Shown piece after piece: positions 7,923 through 16,125 of a stretch of 21,594 nt of DNA. A program made the translations under genes and the position numbers. The stretch is from NCBI GenBank assembly GCA_039649115.1, contig JBBWZQ010000225.1:1-21594 (forward strand), in the 5' to 3' direction. A model generated the notes under the pieces. That model was given only the letters and a program-made list of their open reading frames with translations. It was not told the DNA's origin and searched no databases. This stretch comes from DATEJJ01 sp039649115 (GTDB lineage: Bacteria > Actinomycetota > Actinomycetes > Mycobacteriales > Micromonosporaceae). Positions within the stretch are counted from its first letter, which is position 1. Each line of letters opens with the position of its first letter.

Positions 7923-7944
7923 GTTTAGCGACCAGACCAACTAA
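7917..7944. promoter_or_regulatory. XylR/ROK-like operator overlapping the -10 box
   Basis: The left half TAGTTTGTTTAG and right half ACCAACTAA form an imperfect inverted repeat with outer arms TAGTT (7917-7921) and AACTA (7939-7943). Both halves resemble the xylose repressor operator of Bacillus (TTAGTTTGT.../ACAAACTAA) as I remember it, with about four extra bases between the halves. It covers the -10 box, where a bound repressor would block transcription. Confidence 0.5.
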
Positions 7945-8067
7945 TCGTAGGACAACGAAGCTCTTTACAGAAGCCCATTTCCCTTCGCACCCCCCGGGAG
8001 CGCGGAGCCGTCAGGTGACCCGGCCGCGGCAGTGGCCGGCCCGCTCCAGAAAGGACAGGTGTTCGCC

Positions 8068-9774
8068 ATGCCACGCGAAGCTTCGCTCCCCGCAGCCGGC
8101 TCGCTGACCCGCCGCGGCCTGCTCACCGCAGCGGCCGCCGTCGGTGGCACGGCGGTGGCGGGACCGCTGCTTTCCGCCTGCGGCAAGAAGAAGACCAGTG
8201 GTCCGGGTACCACGAGCAAGAACCAGCTCAGCCAGGTTCTGCCGAGCTACGTGCCCAACACCGCCATCAAACCCGACGTTCCCGGGGTGACGGGTCCGGC
8301 CGGCGTCGCCTCCGACGCGCTGTTCCTGACCTACCCGTCAAGCCCGGTACAGACCGTCAGCGGCACGCCGGGCAAGGGCGGTACCTTCACGGCCGTCACC
8401 CCGCTGTGGGCGGCGATCCCGCCGTCGTCCGGCAACGCCTACTACGCCGCGGTCAACAAGGCGGTGGGCGCGATCGTGCGGGTACAGCCGGCGGACGGCA
8501 ACACCTACGCCGACAAGCTGCCGCCGCTGCTGGCCGCGAACAAGCTGCCCCAGTGGATCTGCATCCCCGGCTGGAACACCACCAACCTCGACTTCGGCAC
8601 GGCGGTAGGGGTCAAGTTCGTCGACCTGACCCCGTACCTGGCGGGCGACAAGGTGAAGGACTACCCGAACCTGGCGGCCATCCCGACCGGAGCGTGGCAG
8701 GCCGGTGTGTGGAACGGCAAGCTGTACGGCATCCCGGTGTACCCGTCGAACGCGGCCTACGTGGCGACCTACTTCTACCGCAAGGACATCTTCGACAAGC
8801 ACGGCATCAAGGTCGAAGACATCAAGACGACCGACGACCTCGGTAACGTCGGCAAGGAACTCACCGACGCCAAGGCGGGTGTGTGGGCCTTCGACGACCT
8901 GATCGGCAACTCGGCCGCCTGGTGCCTGCAGCCGTTCAAGATTCCGCAGAAATGGGCGGCCGACTCGTCCGGCAAGCTGTACTACAAGTACGAGGCGCCG
9001 GGGATGCTGGACGCGCTGAACTGGCAGGCCAAGCTCGTGAAGGCGGGGTACCTGCACCCCGACGCGCTCAACGCGAACAACTTCAACGGCAAGCAGCGCT
9101 TCCAGAGCGGCAAGGTCGCCGTCAACGCGGACGGTACCGGCGCCTGGGACGGCAACGACGCGAAGGCCGGTCTCGCCGCCAACCCGGGTTACAACCGGCA
9201 GGCGTTCAAGCTGTTCAGCGCGAGCGGCACGCCGTCGGTCGAGCTCACCAATCCGGCTGGCATCTTCAGCTACCTCAACAAGAACCTCTCCGATGCGCAG
9301 ATCAAGGAGGCGCTGGCACTCGCCAACTACTTCGCCGCGCCGTACGGCTCCGTCGAGTGGCTCATCGCGAACTTCGGGCAGCAGGGCGTGGACTACACGA
9401 TGACGGGCGGCAACCCGGTCCTCACCCCGAAGGGCCAGAAGGAGGTCCAGACCACGTTCGAGTTCCTGGCCACGGCGACCACGCCGGTGACGGTACAGGA
9501 AGGCATGAGCCAACTGGCCAAGGACAAGGCGGCATGGCACGCGGACACGGTGAAGTACGCGGCCAAGCCGCTGTTCTACGCGATGAACGTGACCGAGCCT
9601 TCGCAGTACGCGTCCATCGGCAAGCAGGTGGACGACACGATGAACGACGTGAAGGCCGGTCGCAAGCCCATCTCCGCGTACCAGGAGGCGGTCGCGACCT
9701 GGCGTAGTCAGGGTGGCGACGCGCTGCGCACGTTCTACGAGGGCATCCGCGACAAGTACGGCACCGGGCAGTGA
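8068..9774 (+). CDS. Sugar ABC transporter substrate-binding lipoprotein (LplA/YtcQ type)
   Basis: This 568-residue extracellular solute-binding protein captures carbohydrate outside the membrane. The N-terminus has a twin-arginine-type signal (LTRRGLLTAAAAVGG) ending in the lipobox LLSAC with lipidated Cys38, so it is exported, probably by Tat, and anchored. Its length and later segments (YVATYFYRKDIFDKHGI; VEWLIANFGQQGVDYT) match the large binding proteins that pair with LplB/LplC permeases for oligosaccharides. ATG 8068 has AGGT seven bases upstream and AAAGGA further out. It heads a three-gene operon with the two permeases; no ATPase is encoded, so a shared MsiK/MsmX-type ATPase elsewhere is likely. 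With GH31, GH42 and GH3 nearby, xyloglucan oligosaccharides are a reasonable but unproven ligand. Confidence 0.93.
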   Translation: MPREASLPAAGSLTRRGLLTAAAAVGGTAVAGPLLSACGKKKTSGPGTTSKNQLSQVLPSYVPNTAIKPDVPGVTGPAGVASDALFLTYPSSPVQTVSGTPGKGGTFTAVTPLWAAIPPSSGNAYYAAVNKAVGAIVRVQPADGNTYADKLPPLLAANKLPQWICIPGWNTTNLDFGTAVGVKFVDLTPYLAGDKVKDYPNLAAIPTGAWQAGVWNGKLYGIPVYPSNAAYVATYFYRKDIFDKHGIKVEDIKTTDDLGNVGKELTDAKAGVWAFDDLIGNSAAWCLQPFKIPQKWAADSSGKLYYKYEAPGMLDALNWQAKLVKAGYLHPDALNANNFNGKQRFQSGKVAVNADGTGAWDGNDAKAGLAANPGYNRQAFKLFSASGTPSVELTNPAGIFSYLNKNLSDAQIKEALALANYFAAPYGSVEWLIANFGQQGVDYTMTGGNPVLTPKGQKEVQTTFEFLATATTPVTVQEGMSQLAKDKAAWHADTVKYAAKPLFYAMNVTEPSQYASIGKQVDDTMNDVKAGRKPISAYQEAVATWRSQGGDALRTFYEGIRDKYGTGQ

Positions 9775-9787
9775 GGCGAGGCTAGCT

Positions 9788-10783
9788 TTGGCTGCTATCA
9801 CGGGCAGCGGCAAGACAGCGTCCGGCGCGGCGGCTTCACCGGCTGCCGCGCCGGCCACGCAGGTACCGCGCCGGAAGCTGTCGCGGTGGACGCGGATCAA
9901 GCAGGACCGCAGCCTGCTGCTGATGACCGCGCCGGCCCTGCTCCTGCTACTGGTCTTCACGTACGTCCCGATGCTCGGGCTGATCAGCGCTTTCGAGCAC
10001 TACAGCATCTACGACGGTTTCATCAACAGCGAATGGGCGGGCCTGGCGAACTTCCGGCAGCTGTTGTCCGACAACCTGTTCTGGCATGCGTTCGAGAACA
10101 CGTTGGTGATCAGCGCGGTGCAGCTGGTCCTCTACTTCCCGATACCGATCGCGCTGGCGTTGCTGCTCAGTTCCATCCTCAGCGGCAGGGTCCGCGGGCT
10201 GGTGCAGTCCGTCGTGTACCTGCCCCATTTCTTCTCCTGGGTGCTGGTCGTCACCATCTTCCAGGAGATGCTCGGCGGCGCCGGCGTCGTCAACATGATC
10301 ATGCGCCAGCACGACCTCGGTACCTGGGACATCATGACCAACCCGGGGACGTTCAAGTACCTCGTCGCCGCGCAGGCGGTCTGGAAGGAGGCCGGCTGGG
10401 GCATCATCGTGTTCCTCGCGGCCATCGCGGCGATCGACCCGACCCTGTACGAGGCGGCCGCGGCCGACGGCGCGAACCGCTGGCGCCGGCTGTGGCACAT
10501 CACGCTGCCCGGTATGCGGGGCATCGTCGTGCTGATGCTGGTGCTGCGGCTGGGCAACGCGCTCACCGTCGGCTTCGAGCAGATGCTCATCCAGCGCCTG
10601 GCCGTCGGCCGGGACGCGTCGGAGGTGCTGGACACCTTCGCGTACTACTACGGCGTGGTCAACAACAACTTCAGCTACGGCGCGGCCGCCGGCCTGTTCA
10701 AGGGAATCATGTCACTCATTCTGATCTGGGCGGCGAACCGGCTCGCGCACGCGTTCGGCGAGGACGGACTGTACCGCAAATGA
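9788..10783 (+). CDS. Sugar ABC transporter permease, LplB type
   Basis: This is a 331-residue inner-membrane component of a binding-protein-dependent carbohydrate importer. The first membrane segment is about 42-66 (LLLMTAPALLLLLVFTYVP), with around six in all. The cytoplasmic EAA loop that docks the ATPase is at 222-241 (EAAAADGANRWRRLWHITLP). LplB hallmarks include the YLPHFFSWV segment (144-152). The start TTG 9788 is preceded by GAGG at 9778-9781, six bases away, and lies 13 bases after the binding-protein stop; frames upstream of it only read through the previous gene. Its TGA overlaps the ATG of the second permease, so the two are translationally coupled and presumably form the heterodimeric channel. 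Confidence 0.92.
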   Translation: MAAITGSGKTASGAAASPAAAPATQVPRRKLSRWTRIKQDRSLLLMTAPALLLLLVFTYVPMLGLISAFEHYSIYDGFINSEWAGLANFRQLLSDNLFWHAFENTLVISAVQLVLYFPIPIALALLLSSILSGRVRGLVQSVVYLPHFFSWVLVVTIFQEMLGGAGVVNMIMRQHDLGTWDIMTNPGTFKYLVAAQAVWKEAGWGIIVFLAAIAAIDPTLYEAAAADGANRWRRLWHITLPGMRGIVVLMLVLRLGNALTVGFEQMLIQRLAVGRDASEVLDTFAYYYGVVNNNFSYGAAAGLFKGIMSLILIWAANRLAHAFGEDGLYRK

Positions 10784-11709
10784 CCGTGACCATGACGAGG
10801 CGGGACCCCAGGCGGCCGGTGTGGGAGGAGCGGCCGACCCCGGCCGGCCAGGCGGGCAAGGGCGTCGTGCTGTTCATCATGCTGGCGGTGATCCTGCTAC
10901 CGCTGTACTCCGTCGTCATCACCAGTTTCTCCACCTTGAGTTCGGTGACCAGTGCGGGCGGGCTGGTGACGGTGCCGCACGGGCTGACGCTCAACGCATA
11001 CCGGCAGGTCTTCGGCAGCCCGTACCTCATGCACTCGCTGTACGTCAGCCTGGGCGTGACGGCGGTCGGTACGGTGGTCTCGATGGTGGTGAGTGTGCTG
11101 TGCGCGTACGGGTTGTCCCGCCCACGGTCGTTCGGCCACCGTACGATTCTGATCACGCTCGTCATCACGCTGTTCTTCAGCGGCGGCATCGTGCCGACGT
11201 TCCTCGTGGTCGCGGATGCGCTCAATGGCTACGACCAGTACTGGACGCTGATCCTGCCGAGCGCCGTGTCGGTGTTCAACATCCTGGTGATGCGTGGCTT
11301 CTTCTCGTCGACCGCGCAGGAGCTCGTCGACGCGGCGCGGGTGGACGGTGCCGGGCACTGGCGGACCCTGTGGTCCGTGGTCCTGCCCACGTCCCGGCCG
11401 ATCGTCGTGGTCATGACGCTGTTCTACGCGGTCGGGTACTGGAACTCGTTCTTCAACGCGCTGCTGTACCTGCAGGACGGCAACAAGTGGCCGCTGCAGA
11501 TGATCATCTACACGTACACGCTGCAGGGCAGCTCCATGCCCGGCACCGGCACCACGAACACCGGCCAGTACCTGGGGCACCAGGCGATCTCGCCGCTGTC
11601 CATCCAGATGGCCGTCGTCACGCTGACGCTGCTGCCGATCCTTCTCGTGTACCCGTTCGTGCAGCGGCACTTCACCAAGGGCATGCTGCTCGGCGCCATC
11701 AAGGGCTGA
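10780..11709 (+). CDS. Sugar ABC transporter permease, LplC/YtcP type
   Basis: This is the second channel subunit, 309 residues, starting at ATG 10780 in a 4-base ATGA overlap with the first permease. It has about six membrane segments, the first near 27-49, a cytoplasmic EAA loop at about 181-203 (ELVDAARVDGAGHWRTLW), and the typical FFSGGIVPTFLV segment (132-143) and GYWNSFFNALLYL segment of LplC/YtcP permeases. The C-terminal QRHFTKGMLLGAIKG is a family hallmark. It ends the importer operon; the next gene (GH31) converges with a gap of only six bases, and a small inverted repeat (11706-11719) spans the two stop codons. Confidence 0.93.
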   Translation: MTVTMTRRDPRRPVWEERPTPAGQAGKGVVLFIMLAVILLPLYSVVITSFSTLSSVTSAGGLVTVPHGLTLNAYRQVFGSPYLMHSLYVSLGVTAVGTVVSMVVSVLCAYGLSRPRSFGHRTILITLVITLFFSGGIVPTFLVVADALNGYDQYWTLILPSAVSVFNILVMRGFFSSTAQELVDAARVDGAGHWRTLWSVVLPTSRPIVVVMTLFYAVGYWNSFFNALLYLQDGNKWPLQMIIYTYTLQGSSMPGTGTTNTGQYLGHQAISPLSIQMAVVTLTLLPILLVYPFVQRHFTKGMLLGAIKG

Positions 11710-11719
11710 GGCGGCTCAG
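11706..11719. terminator. Small hairpin across the two convergent stop codons
   Basis: CTGAG (11706-11710), GCGG, CTCAG (11715-11719) form a 5-bp stem that includes the TGA of the permease and the TGA of GH31. It is short and weak, so a terminator role is only possible. Confidence 0.25.
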
Positions 11720-14067
11720 TCCAGCACCGCGACCAGGAGGCCCTCGGCGGCGGTCAGCTGCGCCGGTACCCCGTTGATGGTGACCACGCTGGGGGCGACG
11801 GCGCCTTCCACGGCCGCGAACGCCAGCCGGCGCAGCACCGCGGGCCCTTCGGTGTGCACCTCGAACGCCTCGCCCTGGCGCGTGGCCCGCACCGACGTGT
11901 CGCCGTCCACGTCGCGGATCGTCGCGGCGGCCGTGGCCGCGCCCCAGCTGACCAGGCTGATCGGGTCGAACGGCCGGTCGCCCACGGTGTCCCGCACCTC
12001 GGTGACCGCGATCAGCGCGCCGTAGCGCACGAACAGGGGCACCTGCTCCACCGGCTTGCTGACGCGCAGGTACCGTCCGCCCGGATGCACCATCCCGGTC
12101 CAGAAGTCGATCCAGTCCCCGGCCGGCAGGTAGGCCTGGCGGGTGCCGTCCGGGTCGGTCATCGGCGCCACGAGCAGGTCGGGTCCGAGCAGGTACTCCA
12201 GGTCGGCATGCCAGGCGGCCGGCTCCTCCGGGAAGTTGACCAGCAGCGCGCGCAGCATCGGCAGGCCGGTGCGGGCCGCCTCGACGGCGGCGCTGTAGAC
12301 GTAGGGCATCAGCTGGTAGCGCAGCCGCAGCGCGGCGACGGCGGCGCGCTGGGCCTGCGCCGGGAAGTCCCACGGCAGCCGGCTGGTGGTGCCGTGGAAC
12401 CGCACGAGCGGGGACAGCGCGCCGAACTGTGCCCAGCGCGCGTACAGCTCGGGGCTCGGGGTGCCGGTGAAGCCGCCGGCGTCGTGGCTCCAGAACGGCA
12501 CGCCGGACAGGCCGTGGGACAGGCCGCCGCGCAGGGTGCCGGCCATCGCGGAGTAGGTGCAGTTGCTGTCCCCGCTCCACTGCGCGCTGTGCCGCTGGCC
12601 ACCCAGGAAGCTGGACCGCGCCCACACCGTGGAGTGGCCGGCCACCGCCCGGGTCACCGCGGCGACCGCGTCGTTGTAGAGCAGGGAATACACGTTGTGC
12701 AGGGACGCGCCGGTCATCCCGTTGGCGGCGCGCGCGTCGGCCGGTACCCCCTCGCCGAAGTCGGTCTTGAACACCGCGACGCCCTGGTCGAGCAGTGGCC
12801 GCAGCAGCTCCTGGAACCAGGCGGTCGCCGCCGGTCTGGTGAAGTCCACGATGCCGCACGGCGGGTGGGCGCCGTGCCAGACGTCGGCGACGTACACCGT
12901 GCCCTCCGGGCGGCGCAGCAGGTACCCTCGGTCGGCCGCGGCGGTGAACAGCGGGCTGTCCCGGCTCACGTACGGGTTGATCCAGAGGCTGACCCGGAAC
13001 CCCTGCTCCGCGAGTGTCGCGAGCATGCCGGTCGGGTCGGGGAAGCGCTCGGCGTCCCATCGCTGGTCCGACCAGTGCCCGGCCACCTGCCAGTAGCAGT
13101 CGAGGTGCAACACGTCGCACGGGATGCCGTGCTCCCGCAGGCGCCGGGCGCGCAGCAGCACCGCCTCCTGGCTGTCCATGATGAAGCCCGACGACATCCA
13201 GGTGCCGAACGCCCACTTGGGCGGCAGCGTGGGCGGGCCGGTGAGCCACCCGTAGCGGGCGAGCACCTGGGCCGGCGTGGGCCCGGCCAGGACGTAGTAG
13301 TCGATGAGGTCGTCGGGCACCACGATCTGGACACAGCCGTGGGTGGACTGGCACATGTCGAACTCGGTGGCGGTGCCGCTGTCGACGAGCACGCCGTACC
13401 CGCGGCTGGACAGGTAGAAGGGCACGTTCTTGTAGGCGCGGTCGGACTCGGCGCCGAACGCGTCGAAGTTCCACATGAGGGCGCGCTGCCCGCGCCTGTC
13501 GAAGGCGGTGAACCTCTCGCCGAGCCCGACGAAGTGCTCGTCCGCCGCGGCGGTGAAGCTTTCGTGGTACGCGACGACGATGCCGTCCACAGTGGAGCGA
13601 CCGAAGGGCAGGTCGCGCGGCCGGCCGCTGATGTCCACGTATCCGGAGCTCTCCGCCAGCAGGACCCGCCCCTCCTGGTCGAGGAAGCGCAGCGCCCAGG
13701 GGTCGAGGTCGATCTCGACGGTGAGCGGGCCGGTGGACAACCGCAGCACACCGTCGCCGGTCTCGATGTGCGCGGTGGCGTCCTGGTCAGGCCGCAGCAG
13801 CTCGATCGCGTCCGCCGACCGGGACCGGGCCGCCAGATCGGGGGCCAGCCGGACCCGGATCACCCCGTCGCCGGCCGCGCTGATCTCGGCCGCCAGCGCC
13901 TGCCCGTCCCCGGTGAGCGCCTTGACGCTGACCGCGCCCGGGCCGACGGCCAGCACCTCGGCCCGGGCCACCGCGGAGAGCCCGCGCTCACCGGGCGGCC
14001 GCAGCGGCAGCTCCGCCGGGTCGGCGACGAAGGTTTCGTACGGTACCAGCGGCGGGCGGTAGACCAT
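11716..14067 (-). CDS. GH31 alpha-xylosidase (YicI type)
   Basis: This 783-residue glycoside hydrolase removes alpha-linked xylose from the non-reducing end of xyloglucan oligosaccharides (EC 3.2.1.177) if the subfamily call is right. The barrel carries KTDFGE with nucleophile Asp436, WSGD with acid/base Asp500, and LDCYW (322-326), all in the form found in YicI-type alpha-xylosidases rather than the WxDMNE form of alpha-glucosidases. RGGLSHGLSGVPFWSHDAGGF follows in two adjoining stretches (513-533). There is no signal peptide, so it acts in the cytoplasm on imported sugar. ATG 14067 has no ribosome site but lies seven bases after a -10-like AAAACT, suggesting a leaderless message. It is divergent from GH42 across 45 bases holding a ROK-type palindrome. 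Confidence 0.92.
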   Translation of the reverse strand: MVYRPPLVPYETFVADPAELPLRPPGERGLSAVARAEVLAVGPGAVSVKALTGDGQALAAEISAAGDGVIRVRLAPDLAARSRSADAIELLRPDQDATAHIETGDGVLRLSTGPLTVEIDLDPWALRFLDQEGRVLLAESSGYVDISGRPRDLPFGRSTVDGIVVAYHESFTAAADEHFVGLGERFTAFDRRGQRALMWNFDAFGAESDRAYKNVPFYLSSRGYGVLVDSGTATEFDMCQSTHGCVQIVVPDDLIDYYVLAGPTPAQVLARYGWLTGPPTLPPKWAFGTWMSSGFIMDSQEAVLLRARRLREHGIPCDVLHLDCYWQVAGHWSDQRWDAERFPDPTGMLATLAEQGFRVSLWINPYVSRDSPLFTAAADRGYLLRRPEGTVYVADVWHGAHPPCGIVDFTRPAATAWFQELLRPLLDQGVAVFKTDFGEGVPADARAANGMTGASLHNVYSLLYNDAVAAVTRAVAGHSTVWARSSFLGGQRHSAQWSGDSNCTYSAMAGTLRGGLSHGLSGVPFWSHDAGGFTGTPSPELYARWAQFGALSPLVRFHGTTSRLPWDFPAQAQRAAVAALRLRYQLMPYVYSAAVEAARTGLPMLRALLVNFPEEPAAWHADLEYLLGPDLLVAPMTDPDGTRQAYLPAGDWIDFWTGMVHPGGRYLRVSKPVEQVPLFVRYGALIAVTEVRDTVGDRPFDPISLVSWGAATAAATIRDVDGDTSVRATRQGEAFEVHTEGPAVLRRLAFAAVEGAVAPSVVTINGVPAQLTAAEGLLVAVLD

Positions 14068-14072
14068 GGCGA

Positions 14073-14088
14073 TTAGTTTTCCGACTAA
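14073..14088. promoter_or_regulatory. Palindrome between GH31 and GH42, candidate ROK operator
   Basis: TTAGT (14073-14077), six bases, ACTAA (14084-14088) form an inverted repeat in the 45-base divergent gap. The half-site TTAGT/ACTAA is shared with the site at 7917-7944 and with remembered xylose-repressor operators. It overlaps the predicted -10 of GH31 and is close to the GH42 start, so one repressor could shut both. Confidence 0.55.
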
Positions 14089-14103
14089 CCAAATCGGCGT
14101 CAA
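14075..14103 (-). promoter_or_regulatory. Predicted promoter of GH31
   Basis: Read on the minus strand, TTGACG (14103-14098) and AAAACT (14080-14075) are 17 bases apart. The -10 box ends eight bases before the A of the GH31 ATG at 14067, so transcription would start at or next to the start codon. Confidence 0.5.
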
Positions 14104-14112
14104 CTCGGTAGC

Positions 14113-16125
14113 GTGTGGCGGGTGCTGTTCTACGGCGGGGACTACAGCCCGGAGCAATGGCCGGAGTCGGTGTGGCGGGAGGACGTCGCGCTGATGCGGG
14201 AGGCCGGCGTGAACCTGGTCTCACTGGGCGTCTTCGCCTGGTCCCGGCTGGAGCCGGCCGAGGGGGAGTACCGCTTCGACTGGCTGGACCGGGCGCTGGA
14301 CCTGCTGTACGAGAACGGGGTCAGCGCCGCCCTCGCCACCCCGACCGCCTCACCCCCGCCCTGGTTCAGCCTGGCCCATCCCGAGGCGCTGCCGGTCACC
14401 CGGGAGGGTGTGCGCCTCACCCACGGCAGCCGGGACACGTACTGCCCGAGCGCGCCGGCGTACCGGCGGGCGGCGGTGCGCCTGGCCGACGCGCTGGCGC
14501 GGCGGTACGCCGGGCATCCCGGGCTCGCGATGTGGCACGTGCACAACGAGTACGGCACGGACTGCCACTGCGACCAGGTGGCCGCCGCGTTCCGCCGGTG
14601 GCTGCGCGCCCGGTACGGGAGCCTGGACCGGCTCAACGAGGCGTGGACCACCGCCTTCTGGAGCCAGGAGTACGGCGAGTGGGCGCAGGTGCTGCCGCCG
14701 CGCGCCACCCGGTACCTGCCCAACCCGGGGCAGGCGCTGGACTTCCGCCGGTTCCTCTCCGACGAGCTGCTGTCCTGCTTCCGGGAACAGCGCGACGCGC
14801 TGCGCGCGCACACGCCGGGGATACCGGTGACCACGAACTTCGCGTTCGGCGGCTGGGTACCGGTGGACAACTGGGCGTGGGCCGGCGAGCTGGACCTGGT
14901 GGCCATCGACTGCTACCCGTCCGCGTCCGGTGTGGACGGTCGGCGGCAGACCGCGTTCGCGGCCGACCTGGCCCGGTCCTGGGCGGGCGGCTTGCCGTGG
15001 CTGCTCATGGAGCAGGCGGCGAACCTGGTCGTCGCGGACGGGCGGATGCTCAGCAAGGAGCCCGCCGAGCTGGCCAGGCTCACCCTGTCACATGTGGCCC
15101 GGGGCTCGCTGGGCGCGATGTTCTTCCAGTGGCGGGCCTCCCGCGGCGGCGCCGAGATGTTCCACTCCTCGATGGTGCCGCACGCCGGGCCGGACACCCG
15201 GGTGTTCCGCGGTGTGGTCGAGCTCGGCGGCATGCTGTCCCGGCTGTCCGAGGTGGACAGCGGGCGGGTGGACGCGCCGGTCGCGATCGGGTGGGACGCG
15301 CAGTCCTGGTGGGCGCTGCAGGGCCCCGGGCTGCCCTCGGCCGACCTGGACTACCTGGCGTCGGTGCGGGCGGTGCACGCGGCCCTGCTGGACGCCGGGG
15401 TCACCTGCGACTTCGCCCACCCCGAATCGGATTTCTCCGGGTACCGGCTGGTGCTCGTGCCCGCGCTGTTCGTCGTCACCGACGTGGCCCGCGCCTCGAT
15501 CCGGCGGTACGTGTCCGGTGGCGGGACGGTCGTGGTCTGGTTCGCCAGCGGCATCGTGGACGCCGACCACCAGGTGTGGCCCGGCGGGTACCCGGGCGCG
15601 CTGCGCGAGGTGCTCGGGGTGCGGGTGGAGGAGTTCCAGCCGCTGCCGCCGGGGGAGACGGTACGGCTGTCCACCGGGGACACCGCCGCGGTCTGGAGCG
15701 AGTACCTGCACGCGGAGAGCGCCACGGTCGAGGCCCGGTACGCGGGCGGGCGGCTGGCTGGCCGGCCGGCCATCACGCGGCACCGGTTCGGCGAGGGCAC
15801 CGGGTGGTACGTGTCCACGCAACTGGACGAGGCCGGGCTGGGCCGGTTCCTGGGCACGGTGCTGTCCACCGTGGACGTGCGGCCGGAGGCGCCGGCCGGG
15901 GTCGAGGTGGTCCGGCGGCACGGCGACGGTACCGGCTGGCTGTTCGCCATCAACCACACCGGGCAGGCGCAGGACGTGCCGGCGTCCGGAGTGGACCTGT
16001 TGACCGGTGAGCCGGTGCACGACGCCGTCCGGGTGCCGCCAGGCGGCTGTGCCGTCATCCGGTACCAGCGTCCTCAGTGGACGGAGAAGCCGCCGTCCAC
16101 GAAGATGGTCTGTCCGGTGAGGTAA
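14113..16125 (+). CDS. GH42 beta-galactosidase
   Basis: This 670-residue retaining beta-galactosidase releases terminal beta-galactose. It opens with FYGGDYSPEQWPESVW (6-21), the family N-terminus. The acid/base Glu146 lies in HVHNEYG and the nucleophile Glu300 in LLMEQ. Three of the four cysteines of the GH42 zinc cluster are visible (Cys111, Cys151, Cys153); the fourth seems missing. Trimerisation and beta-sandwich domains follow to about 655. GTG 14113 is used; GTG 14122 is an alternative, and neither has a good ribosome site, so a leaderless message is possible. The last 17 or so residues run past the usual CAVIRY end into the SDR gene on the other strand (52-base tail-to-tail overlap). 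No signal peptide. With GH31 it would strip galactose and xylose from xyloglucan side chains. Confidence 0.92.
   Translation: MWRVLFYGGDYSPEQWPESVWREDVALMREAGVNLVSLGVFAWSRLEPAEGEYRFDWLDRALDLLYENGVSAALATPTASPPPWFSLAHPEALPVTREGVRLTHGSRDTYCPSAPAYRRAAVRLADALARRYAGHPGLAMWHVHNEYGTDCHCDQVAAAFRRWLRARYGSLDRLNEAWTTAFWSQEYGEWAQVLPPRATRYLPNPGQALDFRRFLSDELLSCFREQRDALRAHTPGIPVTTNFAFGGWVPVDNWAWAGELDLVAIDCYPSASGVDGRRQTAFAADLARSWAGGLPWLLMEQAANLVVADGRMLSKEPAELARLTLSHVARGSLGAMFFQWRASRGGAEMFHSSMVPHAGPDTRVFRGVVELGGMLSRLSEVDSGRVDAPVAIGWDAQSWWALQGPGLPSADLDYLASVRAVHAALLDAGVTCDFAHPESDFSGYRLVLVPALFVVTDVARASIRRYVSGGGTVVVWFASGIVDADHQVWPGGYPGALREVLGVRVEEFQPLPPGETVRLSTGDTAAVWSEYLHAESATVEARYAGGRLAGRPAITRHRFGEGTGWYVSTQLDEAGLGRFLGTVLSTVDVRPEAPAGVEVVRRHGDGTGWLFAINHTGQAQDVPASGVDLLTGEPVHDAVRVPPGGCAVIRYQRPQWTEKPPSTKMVCPVR

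Noticed and set aside
7780..8067. Possible mobile element or attachment site near the sugar importer
   Set aside because: No transposase, integrase, terminal inverted repeats or tRNA fragment was seen here or elsewhere in the window.
8075..8086. Perfect palindrome GCGAAGCTTCGC near the start of the binding-protein gene, as a further LacI operator
   Set aside because: It lacks the central CG spacing of the two sites at 6360-6406, lies within codons 3-7 of the gene and downstream of the predicted promoter; more likely a coincidence of codons, though a weak mRNA hairpin is possible.
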